Shown: in pieces, positions 57,701-64,000 of the stretch
Position numbering within the stretch: position 1 is the stretch's first letter
How the letters are laid out: the number at the start of each line of letters is the position of its first letter
NCBI GenBank assembly: GCA_019314375.1
Contig: JAFCZJ010000017.1
Coordinates: 52,543-116,542, forward strand
Reading direction: 5' to 3'
Origin: Deltaproteobacteria bacterium
GTDB taxonomy: Bacteria; Myxococcota; B64-G9
DNA length: 64,000 nt
The notes under the pieces: generated by a model
Told to the model about the DNA's origin: nothing
The model's input: the letters and a program-made list of their open reading frames with translations, nothing else
The model's database searches: none
Program-made: the position numbers and the translations under genes

Positions 57701-59574
57701 TCGAACTGGACGTTGCCTTCCATGTCGGGGGTCAATTCGAGGGCGTATTCAGCCTGACCATCCACCAAATCCAGGGCATGGGTCATCAGGGTCTGGTTGC
57801 CCTTGATGGCGTCTAAATAGATGCGATCCTGGATGTCATCCGCCCAGATGGTCAAGTTGATGGTGTCACCCACCTTGGCCAAGCGCTTGTCCACACGCAA
57901 AAGAACCGTGGAACGGCCCTGGCCCGCGGCCAACACCAGGTCGCGTTCCGACTCGTTGCCCAGGGCATCGGCGGCATGCACGTGCAGGGTCAATGAGTCT
58001 GAGTCCATGGCCGGGGTCATGGTGAACTGGCCAAAGCCTCGGGCGTCGGTGGCCACGGTCATCGGCATCTGGCCCGCCACGCTGATCTGCACCACGGCGC
58101 TCAAAGGCCTTCCCGTGGGATCGGCGGTGACCACAAAAATCTGATTGGGCAGGCCGGGCACCAATTCGCCGCTTTCGGGCACCAAGGATACCTTCAAGGG
58201 CTCCGCGGCGACCACGCTGACCACGCTTGCTTTCTCGACGTGCTCGGCCAAATCCGTGACCTCCAAGTCAAACTGAAGATAGGCGTCGCCCTGCAATAGA
58301 TCGATGCCGGCAAAGACCGTGGGCAACTGGTAACTGAAAGAAAAGAAGCCTTCGTCGTCGGTTTGGCCCACGACCTCGCCGATCTGGTTCAGGCCGACGT
58401 CAAAGGTCAAGACCTTGACGCGCACTTCGGCATTGGCCACGGGCTTACCGAAGAAGTAAGCGGCCTGCACTTGGCCCGCCACCCGCTGACCGGGCAGGTA
58501 GTAGCCTCGATCGGGAGAGAAGCTCACGCCGAACTTGGGCAGGGCGTAGCGTTTGACCTCCACGGTCTTGACGGCCTCGGTGGTGCCCACGCGGCACATG
58601 ATCTCAAAGGGACCCATGTTGACTTCGCCGGCCAACTTGAAGTCGACCGAGGCGATGCCGAAAGCGTTGGTCAGACCCTGCTCCTTGAAGACCTTGTTGC
58701 CCTTGCCGTCGCGTACTTCAAACACAAAGGCCTCATCGGCCACGGGCCGCAAGGCGGGGCGCCTGAGAGACAGAGACCGCAGATGCATGGTCTGGCCCGG
58801 CTGGTAGATCGGTTTGTCGGTGGTCAGAAGGATTTTTTCCTCCCGCATGATCTCAACGACCCCGCTCAGGGTTTCCACTTCACCCTGGGGCGGTTGGATG
58901 GTCACGACCATCTGGCCCTGACCCACCAGGTCGGCAGGGGATTGCAAGTAGATCTCAGCCGTACCCTTTTCGTTGGTGCGTCCCTGTCCCAAGGGCACCG
59001 TCGTGTCTTCGAGTTGCAACTCAACGACCACGTTCACGTCGGATCGGGCCTCTCCGCTGGTGGGATTGCGGGTCATGACTCGCAAAAAGCTGCCCGCTCC
59101 TTCATAGATGCGGGATGGGGCCAAGACCTGGGTCTCCAACTTTTCAGCGGCCGCGTAGACCGAGCGGGAACCGAAAAGCGCGTAATTTTCCCATTCCACC
59201 CGATAATCCACTAAGTAGCGCGCCAGGTCTTCCAGACCCAAGCCACCCTCAATGCCATCAAAGTTCAGGGCAAAAGAGCGCTCGGACTCGTCTAATATAA
59301 AGGTCCGGACCTGCCGATCGATTTGCCGGCCATCCAGATCCCGGACTTCAGCCTCTAAAACTCCTTGGAAAACCTTGTCTTCCGTGCGTTCCAGGACAAT
59401 CTGGAAATCCAAACGGCTGCCGTCCGGCAAGGCCTTCATGCGCGCTTCGTCAATGCGCAGACCGGCAAGCTCCGTGACCTCAATGGCGCTCTTTTCCTCT
59501 TCGCCAAAACAACCCACGAAAGACACAGCAAGAACCAACGAAATCAAGCAACCGACACTCTTCATCTTCTTCAT
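54727..59574 (-). CDS. Alpha-2-macroglobulin-like lipoprotein (GCFEQ thioester)
   Basis: 1615 residues. Lipoprotein signal ends in VSFVGC. Macroglobulin domains: MG-type strands, TTDKPIYQPGQTMHLRSLSL (MG2), SPDRGYYLPGQRVAGQVQAAYF (MG3). A GspG-like insert is at about 810-860, an Asp/Gly-rich linker at about 875-920, and the A2M domain follows (ITDESGHATLELNMADS). The thioester GCFEQ is at Cys1132, followed by an alpha/alpha TED (about 1090-1400) and a C-terminal receptor-binding-like domain. GCxEQ resembles the animal complement/A2M motif more than the CLEQ type. ATG at 59574 has GGGAGG 6 nt upstream. May bind a protease or surface target covalently. Confidence 0.88.
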   Translation of the reverse strand: MKKMKSVGCLISLVLAVSFVGCFGEEEKSAIEVTELAGLRIDEARMKALPDGSRLDFQIVLERTEDKVFQGVLEAEVRDLDGRQIDRQVRTFILDESERSFALNFDGIEGGLGLEDLARYLVDYRVEWENYALFGSRSVYAAAEKLETQVLAPSRIYEGAGSFLRVMTRNPTSGEARSDVNVVVELQLEDTTVPLGQGRTNEKGTAEIYLQSPADLVGQGQMVVTIQPPQGEVETLSGVVEIMREEKILLTTDKPIYQPGQTMHLRSLSLRRPALRPVADEAFVFEVRDGKGNKVFKEQGLTNAFGIASVDFKLAGEVNMGPFEIMCRVGTTEAVKTVEVKRYALPKFGVSFSPDRGYYLPGQRVAGQVQAAYFFGKPVANAEVRVKVLTFDVGLNQIGEVVGQTDDEGFFSFSYQLPTVFAGIDLLQGDAYLQFDLEVTDLAEHVEKASVVSVVAAEPLKVSLVPESGELVPGLPNQIFVVTADPTGRPLSAVVQISVAGQMPMTVATDARGFGQFTMTPAMDSDSLTLHVHAADALGNESERDLVLAAGQGRSTVLLRVDKRLAKVGDTINLTIWADDIQDRIYLDAIKGNQTLMTHALDLVDGQAEYALELTPDMEGNVQFDAYYLTPTSQIVRDRQLVLVQGARQLHVEISMDKAEYRPGEAAEINFQVTDPQGVGMPAALGLSIVDEAVFALTEFRPGLAEVFFEVEQEILTPSVQIVRSSSLDDYLESDRPDEEREASAQVAFAAAQGFADPGFSKNTYVEAAGAVAALIKDRVNSDTDQIIEDLAAMADHGLITSENFRAWLSQNDEQWRDPFGRPYRLELVGTDTWSQTLVVHSAGPDERIGSPDDVAGDSRAAWEIFNGYGRDEGMWGFEDGDIAGGMDPNNDQGGEVPPGDTSDKEGSGEAPRVRSYFPETLLFEPALITDESGHATLELNMADSITTWRMTSLANSLDGRIGSRSDGILVFQDFFIDVDFPATLTRGDQVSVPVAVYNYLELPQTVSLELQQEDWFVLQDSATKSISLDASGVGVVYFTVTVEDVGWHGLTIMGYGSELSDAVRRTVEVVPDGKEFREGRSDRLTGSITRSLHVPAESIDGGSRIFVKVYPGLMSQTVEGLDSLLRIPTGCFEQTTTTAWPNILVLNYFQASGQLTPELELKTRDFVNQSYQRIVTFECPSGGFNWWVGDDPGNAILSAMALMMFADAKQSVDLDQDVVARTEDFLVSSQQADGSWSGESHLHAGNEVYGESQLRASAFCTWGLAMSTYNGPALASAINYLRSALPGNDDMYTQALVANALAWVDANDPVLSNLLNELAAARQEGEEGVVYWQATSATASGGSGTNGDVETTAMIVQALLKTGMHPDLVQGAITWLIQKKDTFGTWYTTQPTVQTLRAMTMALSQNTSQDVNGTVRVSINGADDVCTFVLTPENSDVSRICELDNYTVEGDNAVTVTLDGEGTFLYHAVAVYYLPWELVADSPEGPLSIDVSYDRTQLAVDETVDVLVTVSYNVPGERASMIMIDLGIPPGFELETEALAALVTEEEHITRTEIRGRQLSIYVDELAYGEPLSFSYPMKAKYPIEGSCPESTVWAYYNPEQSSVSRPVVFQVVP

Positions 59575-59785
59575 AGCCTGCCTCCCGCGGAGTCGCCATG
59601 TCGACCCCATGTCTGACCATTGCAGGACAAACTCCTGCAGAGCTATGATTCAAGCAACCCCCGTGCCAAATGAAAGCCACTTGTGATCCCGGTCACATAG
59701 GAGAACTCGAAGCCGAAGATTCCATCAAAAATCCGCGCATAGGCTTCGTAGGTATCAGTTTTTCGTTAAGGAGGGGTGCTTTGGT

Positions 59786-59965
59786 TTATTGACTCTTTTC
59801 GGTGCCGGCTCGTTCCACCACCTCGCCAGGCAAACACAGCAGGTAGGGCGTGACCTGGAAGACATGCTGTATGGGCTTGATCAGCAAAGGTTGGTTGATG
59901 GCGGCCGTGGTACCCATGCCGCTCATGCCTCCCAAGACGAAGATGAGGGTTGCAAATATGTTCAT
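59786..59965 (-). CDS. Small 59-residue protein
   Basis: An ATG at 59965 preceded by GGAGGA opens a 59-codon frame ending in TAA (59786). It reads MNIFATLIFVLGGMSGMG at the start: a hydrophobic segment, then a Pro-rich, amphipathic C-terminus (INQPLLIKPIQHVFQVTPYL). It is too short for usual gene-length cut-offs. It lies 79 nt after pspC on the same strand and could be a small membrane or secreted protein of the same response. No homologue recognised. Confidence 0.55.
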   Translation of the reverse strand: MNIFATLIFVLGGMSGMGTTAAINQPLLIKPIQHVFQVTPYLLCLPGEVVERAGTEKSQ

Positions 59966-60044
59966 GTCCGAGTCTCCTCCCCACAGCTGGCCTGGACAGC
60001 CTTGCTTTTGGGTAGATCCAGCTTACTCTGGAGCTTTTTTCCGA

Positions 60045-60440
60045 CTAAGGAAGCTTCCCGTTCAGTCGCTCTTCCCAGGAATACTCTTTGTTGGTGACCG
60101 AGTTTTCCATGCGCCCGATGCGGCGATTGATCCGGTCATATTGGAGCTTGATGCGCGCCAGGGCCAGATGCCGGTCCCGGGCATAAGAGTTGTAAAACTC
60201 CTCTTCGCTGTCCGTGCTGACAGGCAAGAGGGGCTCCAATTTCATCAGATAGGCCGCCACCAGATAGATGGCCACGCCGGGCCAAAAGCCGGTCACGATG
60301 ACGCCGATTAAGGTCACGATGCGAAAGACCTTGACCGAAAAACCAAAATGCTCGGCCAGCCCTCGGCAAACACCCATCACCAAGCCACTGCGCGAGCGGT
60401 AGGGCCCGCGACGATTCGTTTTGCGTTCTTCATAGCTCAT
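60045..60440 (-). CDS. pspC: Phage-shock protein C-like
   Basis: 131 residues. PspC domain: RSGLVMGVCRGLAEHFGFSVKVFRIV, then a membrane helix (IGVIVTGFWPGVAIYLVAAYLM). PspC senses secretin mislocalisation or membrane damage with PspB and releases PspF. A longer C-terminal tail follows the helix (to 131), with charged helix (ARIKLQYDRINRRIGRMENS). It overlaps pspB by 11 nt; ATG at 60440 has AGGGG. Confidence 0.88.
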   Translation of the reverse strand: MSYEERKTNRRGPYRSRSGLVMGVCRGLAEHFGFSVKVFRIVTLIGVIVTGFWPGVAIYLVAAYLMKLEPLLPVSTDSEEEFYNSYARDRHLALARIKLQYDRINRRIGRMENSVTNKEYSWEERLNGKLP

Positions 60441-60696
60441 TTGAAACACCCCTTTCCCTCTCCCGATCGAACAACAAGGTTTCCAAGGATTCCACCCTGC
60501 GCTCCATGCTCGAAAGCCCCATGTAAATCTCCTGGATCATGCGGGCCTCCTCTTCACTGCTCTTCCTGGAGCGTTTGGTATCGCCCTTGATGATCTTGAT
60601 GGCACCCAGGATGATGCCGCCGATAAGCGCAAGCAAAACAACCGGCGTCATAAAGGCCAAGATCCAAAACAAATCTGAGGCTTGCTCGTATGGCAT
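60430..60696 (-). CDS. pspB: Phage-shock protein B-like
   Basis: 88 residues. One N-terminal helix (FWILAFMTPVVLLALIGGIILGAI) is followed by the PspB signature EEEARMIQEIYMGLSSMERRVESLETLL (coiled coil). PspB and PspC form the inner-membrane sensor. ATG at 60696 is chosen because GGGAGA precedes it; one at 60711 lacks SD. Lies 62 nt after pspA. Confidence 0.85.
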   Translation of the reverse strand: MPYEQASDLFWILAFMTPVVLLALIGGIILGAIKIIKGDTKRSRKSSEEEARMIQEIYMGLSSMERRVESLETLLFDRERERGVSNEL

Positions 60697-60758
60697 GGAG
60701 TGTTCTCCCATAGGGACTGGTACCAAGAGACTAGCCCAGTCCCATCCATCAACTCAAA

Positions 60759-61433
60759 TCAATCGGCCTTTTTTGCCGCGTCCTTGCCTTCGCGCATCGC
60801 GGCCATTTCCCGCTCAATGTCGTCTTCCACCTGCATGGCCTCGAAGCGATCTTCCAGGCTGTCCTTGCGATGCATGTTGACCAGATCCGCCTCGGCCTCG
60901 GAGCGATCGATGCGCCGCTCGAACTGCTCGAATCGCAGGACGGCATCGTGGGAGGCGGCCTTCCGGATCTGGCTGTGGACTTTCTTCTTGTCCTGAGCCC
61001 GGATCGCCCGCTTCACCAAAACCCGGTGTTTTTCCTGGGCCTCGACCAGCTTGGCCTCCAAAAGCCCCAAATCCTCATGGTACTGAGAGATGAGCGCGTC
61101 CATGTCCGAAAGCTCCTGCTCTAAGCCTTCGGCCTGCCTGGAAAAACGTCGCTTTTCAAGCAGCGCCTCCCGGGCCAGGTCTTCCCGATCTTTGTCCATA
61201 GCCAACTGGGCCTTATCCGCCCAGCCCGAGGCCCGATCTTGACAGGCGTTCAGAGCTCGCCGCGTGTTCTTGGCGTCGGCCATGATGCCGGCCGCCGAGG
61301 CCTTGACCTCCACCAGGGTGTCCTCCATCTCCATGATCATCAACTTGATGAGTTTTTCCGGATCTTCCGCTTTTTCCAGCATGGAGTTCAAATTCGAATT
61401 TACGATGTCACGCACTCGACTGAAAATACCCAT
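60759..61433 (-). CDS. pspA: Phage-shock protein A
   Basis: 224 residues, the usual length. PspA/IM30 coiled-coil protein: MGIFSRVRDIVNSNLNSMLE (amphipathic N-terminal helix binding lipid), EKLIKLMIMEMEDTLVEVK, and long heptad stretches to about 200. It binds PspF and stressed membranes (ESCRT-III-like). ATG at 61433 has GGAGG 5 nt upstream; the frame to 61535 is not coding. First gene of pspABC, preceded by a sigma-54 promoter candidate and divergent from pspF. Confidence 0.93.
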   Translation of the reverse strand: MGIFSRVRDIVNSNLNSMLEKAEDPEKLIKLMIMEMEDTLVEVKASAAGIMADAKNTRRALNACQDRASGWADKAQLAMDKDREDLAREALLEKRRFSRQAEGLEQELSDMDALISQYHEDLGLLEAKLVEAQEKHRVLVKRAIRAQDKKKVHSQIRKAASHDAVLRFEQFERRIDRSEAEADLVNMHRKDSLEDRFEAMQVEDDIEREMAAMREGKDAAKKAD

Positions 61434-61484
61434 GACCGCCTCCATTGGTTGATTACCGCCATTCGGCTTCTGACCTGGTCTTAG

Positions 61485-61500
61485 AGCATCATCCGGGCCA
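61485..61500 (-). promoter_or_regulatory. Candidate sigma-54 promoter of pspA
   Basis: On the minus strand TGGCCCGGATGATGCT keeps the invariant GG-N10-GC spacing of -24/-12 promoters (consensus TGGCAC-N5-TTGCA; here the -24 is TGGCCC and the -12 is ATGCT). Transcription would start about 40 nt before the pspA ATG. Fits the known PspF-sigma54-psp regulation. Confidence 0.5.
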
Positions 61501-61622
61501 AGAAGCCCAGAACTCGCCAAGTCACCGAAAAACAAAGGTTCACCTCCAGATCAGCCGGCGAACCACGTGGTCCAATAAACTTCACTCTGGTATTTTTCGC
61601 CACTTTATGGCATTATCAACAC

Positions 61623-62621
61623 ATGAGAACCGATACAAACGAAGCCCTGGGTCGAAGCGAGCCTTTCTTGGCTTTTCAGCAGCAGCTTTCTCGCGTGGCC
61701 AAAATCAACCGGCCGGTGCTATTGCAAGGCGAGCGAGGCACCGGCAAGGAGTTGGCCGCCCGTCGCATTCATTTCCTGTCTCAGCGATGGAACGAACCTC
61801 TGGTCACCATGAACTGCGCGGCCATCACGCAAAGCCTGCTCACCTCGGAACTCTTCGGCGCCGAAGCAGGTGCCTACACCGGAGCCGACCGCCGCCGTAC
61901 CGGTCGCTTCGAAGCCGCCCATCGAGGCACCCTGTTTTTGGACGAACTGGGACACCTGCCCATGGAGGCCCAGGAAAAGGTACTTCGGGCGGTGGAATAC
62001 GGCAGCTTCGAGCGTGTGGGCTCCACCCAGCCCGTGGAAGTGGATGTGCGCCTCGTGGGCGCCACAAATGCCGACCTGCGGGCCATGGCCGAGGCGGGCC
62101 AATTTAAGCGGGATCTACTGGACCGCCTGAGCTTTGAGGTACTCTTGCTGCCGCCTTTGAGAGAGCGACGAGAAGACATCATGCTTTTGGCCCAGCACTT
62201 TGCAAGCCGGATGGCCCGGGAATTGGGCATGGAAGGTCTTTGTCGATTTTCGGATCGAGCCGAGCAAAGCTTACTCGACTACCCCTGGCCCGGCAACGTG
62301 CGCGAACTCAAGAACGTGGTGGAGCGAGCCCTGTACCGGGCCGATGTCACGGAAATCGACGAGATCGTCTTCGACCCCTTCCCTGAGTCGACGGGCCCGG
62401 CCCGGGAGGGAATGGCAAAAGCTCAGACAATAGAGCCCACTTTGCCCTGCAAGCTGCAAAAAGAAATCCGCGAATTGGAGCGCTCCCGCCTGGCCCAGGC
62501 TTTGCGCCAGGCCCACCATCAGCAAAAACAAGCCGCGGGCCTGTTGGGCCTGAGCTATCACCAGTTCCGTGGGCTGTACCGCAAACACAAGGATGCCTTG
62601 GAAAATCGACAAGAAAACTGA
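61623..62621 (+). CDS. pspF: PspF-like sigma-54 enhancer-binding protein
   Basis: 332 residues. AAA+ core without a receiver: GERGTGKE (Walker A), GAYTGADRRR (GAFTGA-type loop contacting sigma-54), GTLFLDELGHL (Walker B), and a C-terminal Fis-like helix-turn-helix (LAQALRQAHHQQKQAAGLLG). Its size and lack of a sensor domain match PspF, which is inhibited by PspA. Divergent from pspA with 189 nt between starts, where the enhancer and promoter lie. ATG at 61623 has no strong SD. Confidence 0.9.
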   Translation: MRTDTNEALGRSEPFLAFQQQLSRVAKINRPVLLQGERGTGKELAARRIHFLSQRWNEPLVTMNCAAITQSLLTSELFGAEAGAYTGADRRRTGRFEAAHRGTLFLDELGHLPMEAQEKVLRAVEYGSFERVGSTQPVEVDVRLVGATNADLRAMAEAGQFKRDLLDRLSFEVLLLPPLRERREDIMLLAQHFASRMARELGMEGLCRFSDRAEQSLLDYPWPGNVRELKNVVERALYRADVTEIDEIVFDPFPESTGPAREGMAKAQTIEPTLPCKLQKEIRELERSRLAQALRQAHHQQKQAAGLLGLSYHQFRGLYRKHKDALENRQEN

Positions 62622-62633
62622 GGTCAACTGAGG

Positions 62634-63527
62634 TTAAAAGTGTCCCTGCCGATAGTAGCCATCGAGCAGTTCATCCTTTTCGACGAAACGATCGAAAAGC
62701 CACTGACTCAGATCCGCTTCATCCGTCGGCATCTCGGCGATGGGATAACGGCGCACGTGGATATGCGCCAGGGGAGCGTGACCCTGGACGAACTGCCAGA
62801 GCGAGGGCAGACCATCGGGATAGCCCATGGTGACATCGTAAACCGCGTCCACGTAATCCCGCAAACCCGCCATGGAGGCCACGAAGCCCTTGGTCCGCGG
62901 CAACAAGACATGCTTAGTTTCTTGATGCCCCTTTTCTCGCGCATAGGCCTGTGAACGTTCTATCTTGTCCGGCGTGCTGCGAGTGCCCTCGACAAAGCTG
63001 ATAAGCCAAACCGGAATGTTGTCACGCAAAATGCCCGCGAAAGTCTGCTCGATGGACGCCCGGTCCTCGTTCCAGTTGCGCTTGACGAAAAAATGACCCA
63101 TGAAAAACATGCCCCAGCCAACCCCCGGCACATATTTCAAGACATCCTTAACAAAAAATTTCATGTCGCCCAGACGCCCCTTGCTCTTGGCGAAATCCAT
63201 GAGCAAGGTGATGTCGGTCATTTCCTGGTGGTTGCAGACCAGGATCACGTTCTCCCCATAGGGGATCTCGTCACCACTGTATTTAATCTCTACGCCATTC
63301 AATTTCTCGCTCACGGACACACACAAGCTCCACCAGGTGTCCCCGGCCCAGCGATTGACGGCCCGAAAGGCCTGCCTGTTGAAGGGAGCCAAACCCACCG
63401 AAAGCATTTGAATGAAATTCATGCCCATCAAGCTAGCACCCAAAGCAGTCGACACCGGCACAGCCTTGGCCAGAGCTTTTGCGCGGACCATGGGATCAGA
63501 TGGATTCTTAAGCGGATCTTGAGGCAT
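62634..63527 (-). CDS. Lysophospholipid acyltransferase (LPLAT/AGPAT-like)
   Basis: 297 residues. The NHxxxxD motif is NHQEMTD and the second block is FVEGTRST (EGTR); both are conserved in 1-acylglycerol-3-phosphate acyltransferases. The sequence after NHQEMTD resembles eukaryotic-like LPLATs (LCLAT1/AGPAT3-type: FFVKDVLKYVPGVGWGMFF). One or two N-terminal hydrophobic segments suggest membrane attachment. ATG at 63527 has GAGGGG 7 nt upstream; the ATG at 63533 is too close to it. Confidence 0.88.
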   Translation of the reverse strand: MPQDPLKNPSDPMVRAKALAKAVPVSTALGASLMGMNFIQMLSVGLAPFNRQAFRAVNRWAGDTWWSLCVSVSEKLNGVEIKYSGDEIPYGENVILVCNHQEMTDITLLMDFAKSKGRLGDMKFFVKDVLKYVPGVGWGMFFMGHFFVKRNWNEDRASIEQTFAGILRDNIPVWLISFVEGTRSTPDKIERSQAYAREKGHQETKHVLLPRTKGFVASMAGLRDYVDAVYDVTMGYPDGLPSLWQFVQGHAPLAHIHVRRYPIAEMPTDEADLSQWLFDRFVEKDELLDGYYRQGHF

Positions 63528-64000
63528 TTGCATTCCCCTCGGGTCATGATCTCAAATAAGTGGACTGAGCCTAGCAAACTCACGACCCCCGCGCAAAGAA
63601 GGTTTCGCCCCGATGCGTCCACAACGGATGCGTACACACCGGATGCATCCACCACCGATGCGTCCACCACCGATGCGTCCACCACGGATGCGTCCACCAC
63701 GGATGCCAAGCATCATGGATTTGTCCGTCAACCGGCGTACACCCCGGAAGAACCTCATCGCCTGACGGCTCGAGAACCTTGCGGGGCTCTTAATTGCGGC
63801 CGGAACGTGCCGGCCAAAACCGCCGGCACAACCCGACCTTATGGCACCATATCGTGGAATCTTTGGCACCTTTGCGCTGCCGGTTCATCCGACAGCTACC
63901 CTCCGTGTGGCACCCTTACGGGAGCCCTGGATGGTTCCTGCCGCGTTTCTTGCGGCAGGGTTCATCCCGGGCCTCGCCCCTATGCGCCGTTCACCCTCGC
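63528..64000. other. Noncoding region with minisatellite and hairpins
   Basis: No convincing gene is seen. Two open frames on the minus strand are dominated by the 15-bp repeat and lack a good SD. It contains the repeat at 63612-63707 and two perfect hairpins: a 7-bp stem (63808-63814 with 63822-63828) and an 8-bp stem (63937-63944 with 63952-63959). Neither has a T tract. The phrase TGGCACC recurs three times between 63840 and 63915. Confidence 0.6.
63612..63707 (+). repeat. 15-bp tandem repeat
   Basis: Six copies of GATGCGTCCACCACS and a partial seventh, with scattered substitutions, in a noncoding stretch downstream of the window's last gene. No spacers, so it is not CRISPR; a minisatellite. 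Confidence 0.9.

Noticed and set aside
60017..60040. Terminator-like hairpin TCCAG/CTGGA with six T on the plus strand
   Set aside because: No plus-strand gene ends there and the T tract is on the wrong side for pspC; stem is only 5 bp.
63552..63869. Minus-strand gene or CRISPR at the 15-bp repeat
   Set aside because: Open frames exist only because of the repeat, lack SD and family, and no spacers separate the units.

Overview
The window is about 60% G+C and reads like the chromosome of an uncultured delta-lineage bacterium of the Myxococcota/Bradymonadota type. The evidence is indirect. There is an AgmX/PglI-type TonB-like C-terminal domain, a receiver-Ser/Thr kinase fusion with the HRDIAPQN catalytic loop common in those groups, many unique lipoproteins (several Cys-rich, one with Asp-Asp-Ala-Gly-Thr-Gln repeats), two alpha-2-macroglobulin-like proteins, a GreB, and frequent GTG/TTG starts. 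No rRNA, tRNA or CRISPR array was seen.

Layout. 1-8.1 kb (mostly minus): a BMP-type lipoprotein, a small lipoprotein, an AgmX/PglI-like protein, a membrane thioredoxin, a beta-lactamase-fold hydrolase, a plus-strand cold-shock gene with a long leader, a TolB-like lipoprotein and a MATE transporter. 8.2-12.8 kb: AarF/UbiB kinase-like protein, a small membrane protein, GreB, a metallophosphoesterase and a receiver-kinase. 13.0-14.8 kb: a radical SAM/SPASM enzyme followed 14 nt later by a membrane-anchored protein with two eight-Cys repeats, the best candidate here for an undescribed modification system. 14.9-17.4 kb: a thiol-redox operon of a thioredoxin fusion, an Rdx (SelW-like) selenoprotein with an in-frame UGA and a bacterial SECIS-like hairpin, and a lipoprotein with two DsbA-like domains. 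17.4-28 kb: glutamine synthetase, a Cys-less thiolase-fold protein with its DUF35 partner, an isochorismatase-like hydrolase, a glycosyltransferase-methyltransferase fusion and several lipoproteins.

28.0-34.3 kb: a 2068-residue alpha-2-macroglobulin lipoprotein with a CTEQ thioester. 34.3-43.3 kb is an accessory region marked by three blocks of a related short repeat: a Phd/ParE pair, an AbiE pair, an O-acetylation cluster (MBOAT plus two SGNH proteins) and a Fic gene broken by an exact 50-bp tandem duplication. 43.3-53.2 kb: a GH92 glycosidase, ZnuABC, then a run of envelope genes (phosphoesterase, membrane AAA ATPase, MscS channel, YiiX-like lipoprotein). 53.3-59.6 kb: two lipoproteins and a second alpha-2-macroglobulin (GCFEQ thioester) carrying a GspG-like insert. 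59.8-62.6 kb: the phage-shock locus pspABC with divergent pspF and a sigma-54 promoter candidate. 62.6-64 kb: an acyltransferase, a 15-bp minisatellite and a hairpin-containing noncoding tail.

Common theme: envelope surveillance and maintenance (A2M, Psp, MscS, AarF, lipoproteins), periplasmic thiol chemistry (three thioredoxin-fold genes plus the selenoprotein), and a small defence/accessory island. Three convergent gene pairs abut with 0-3 nt between stop codons, so the backbone is compact.
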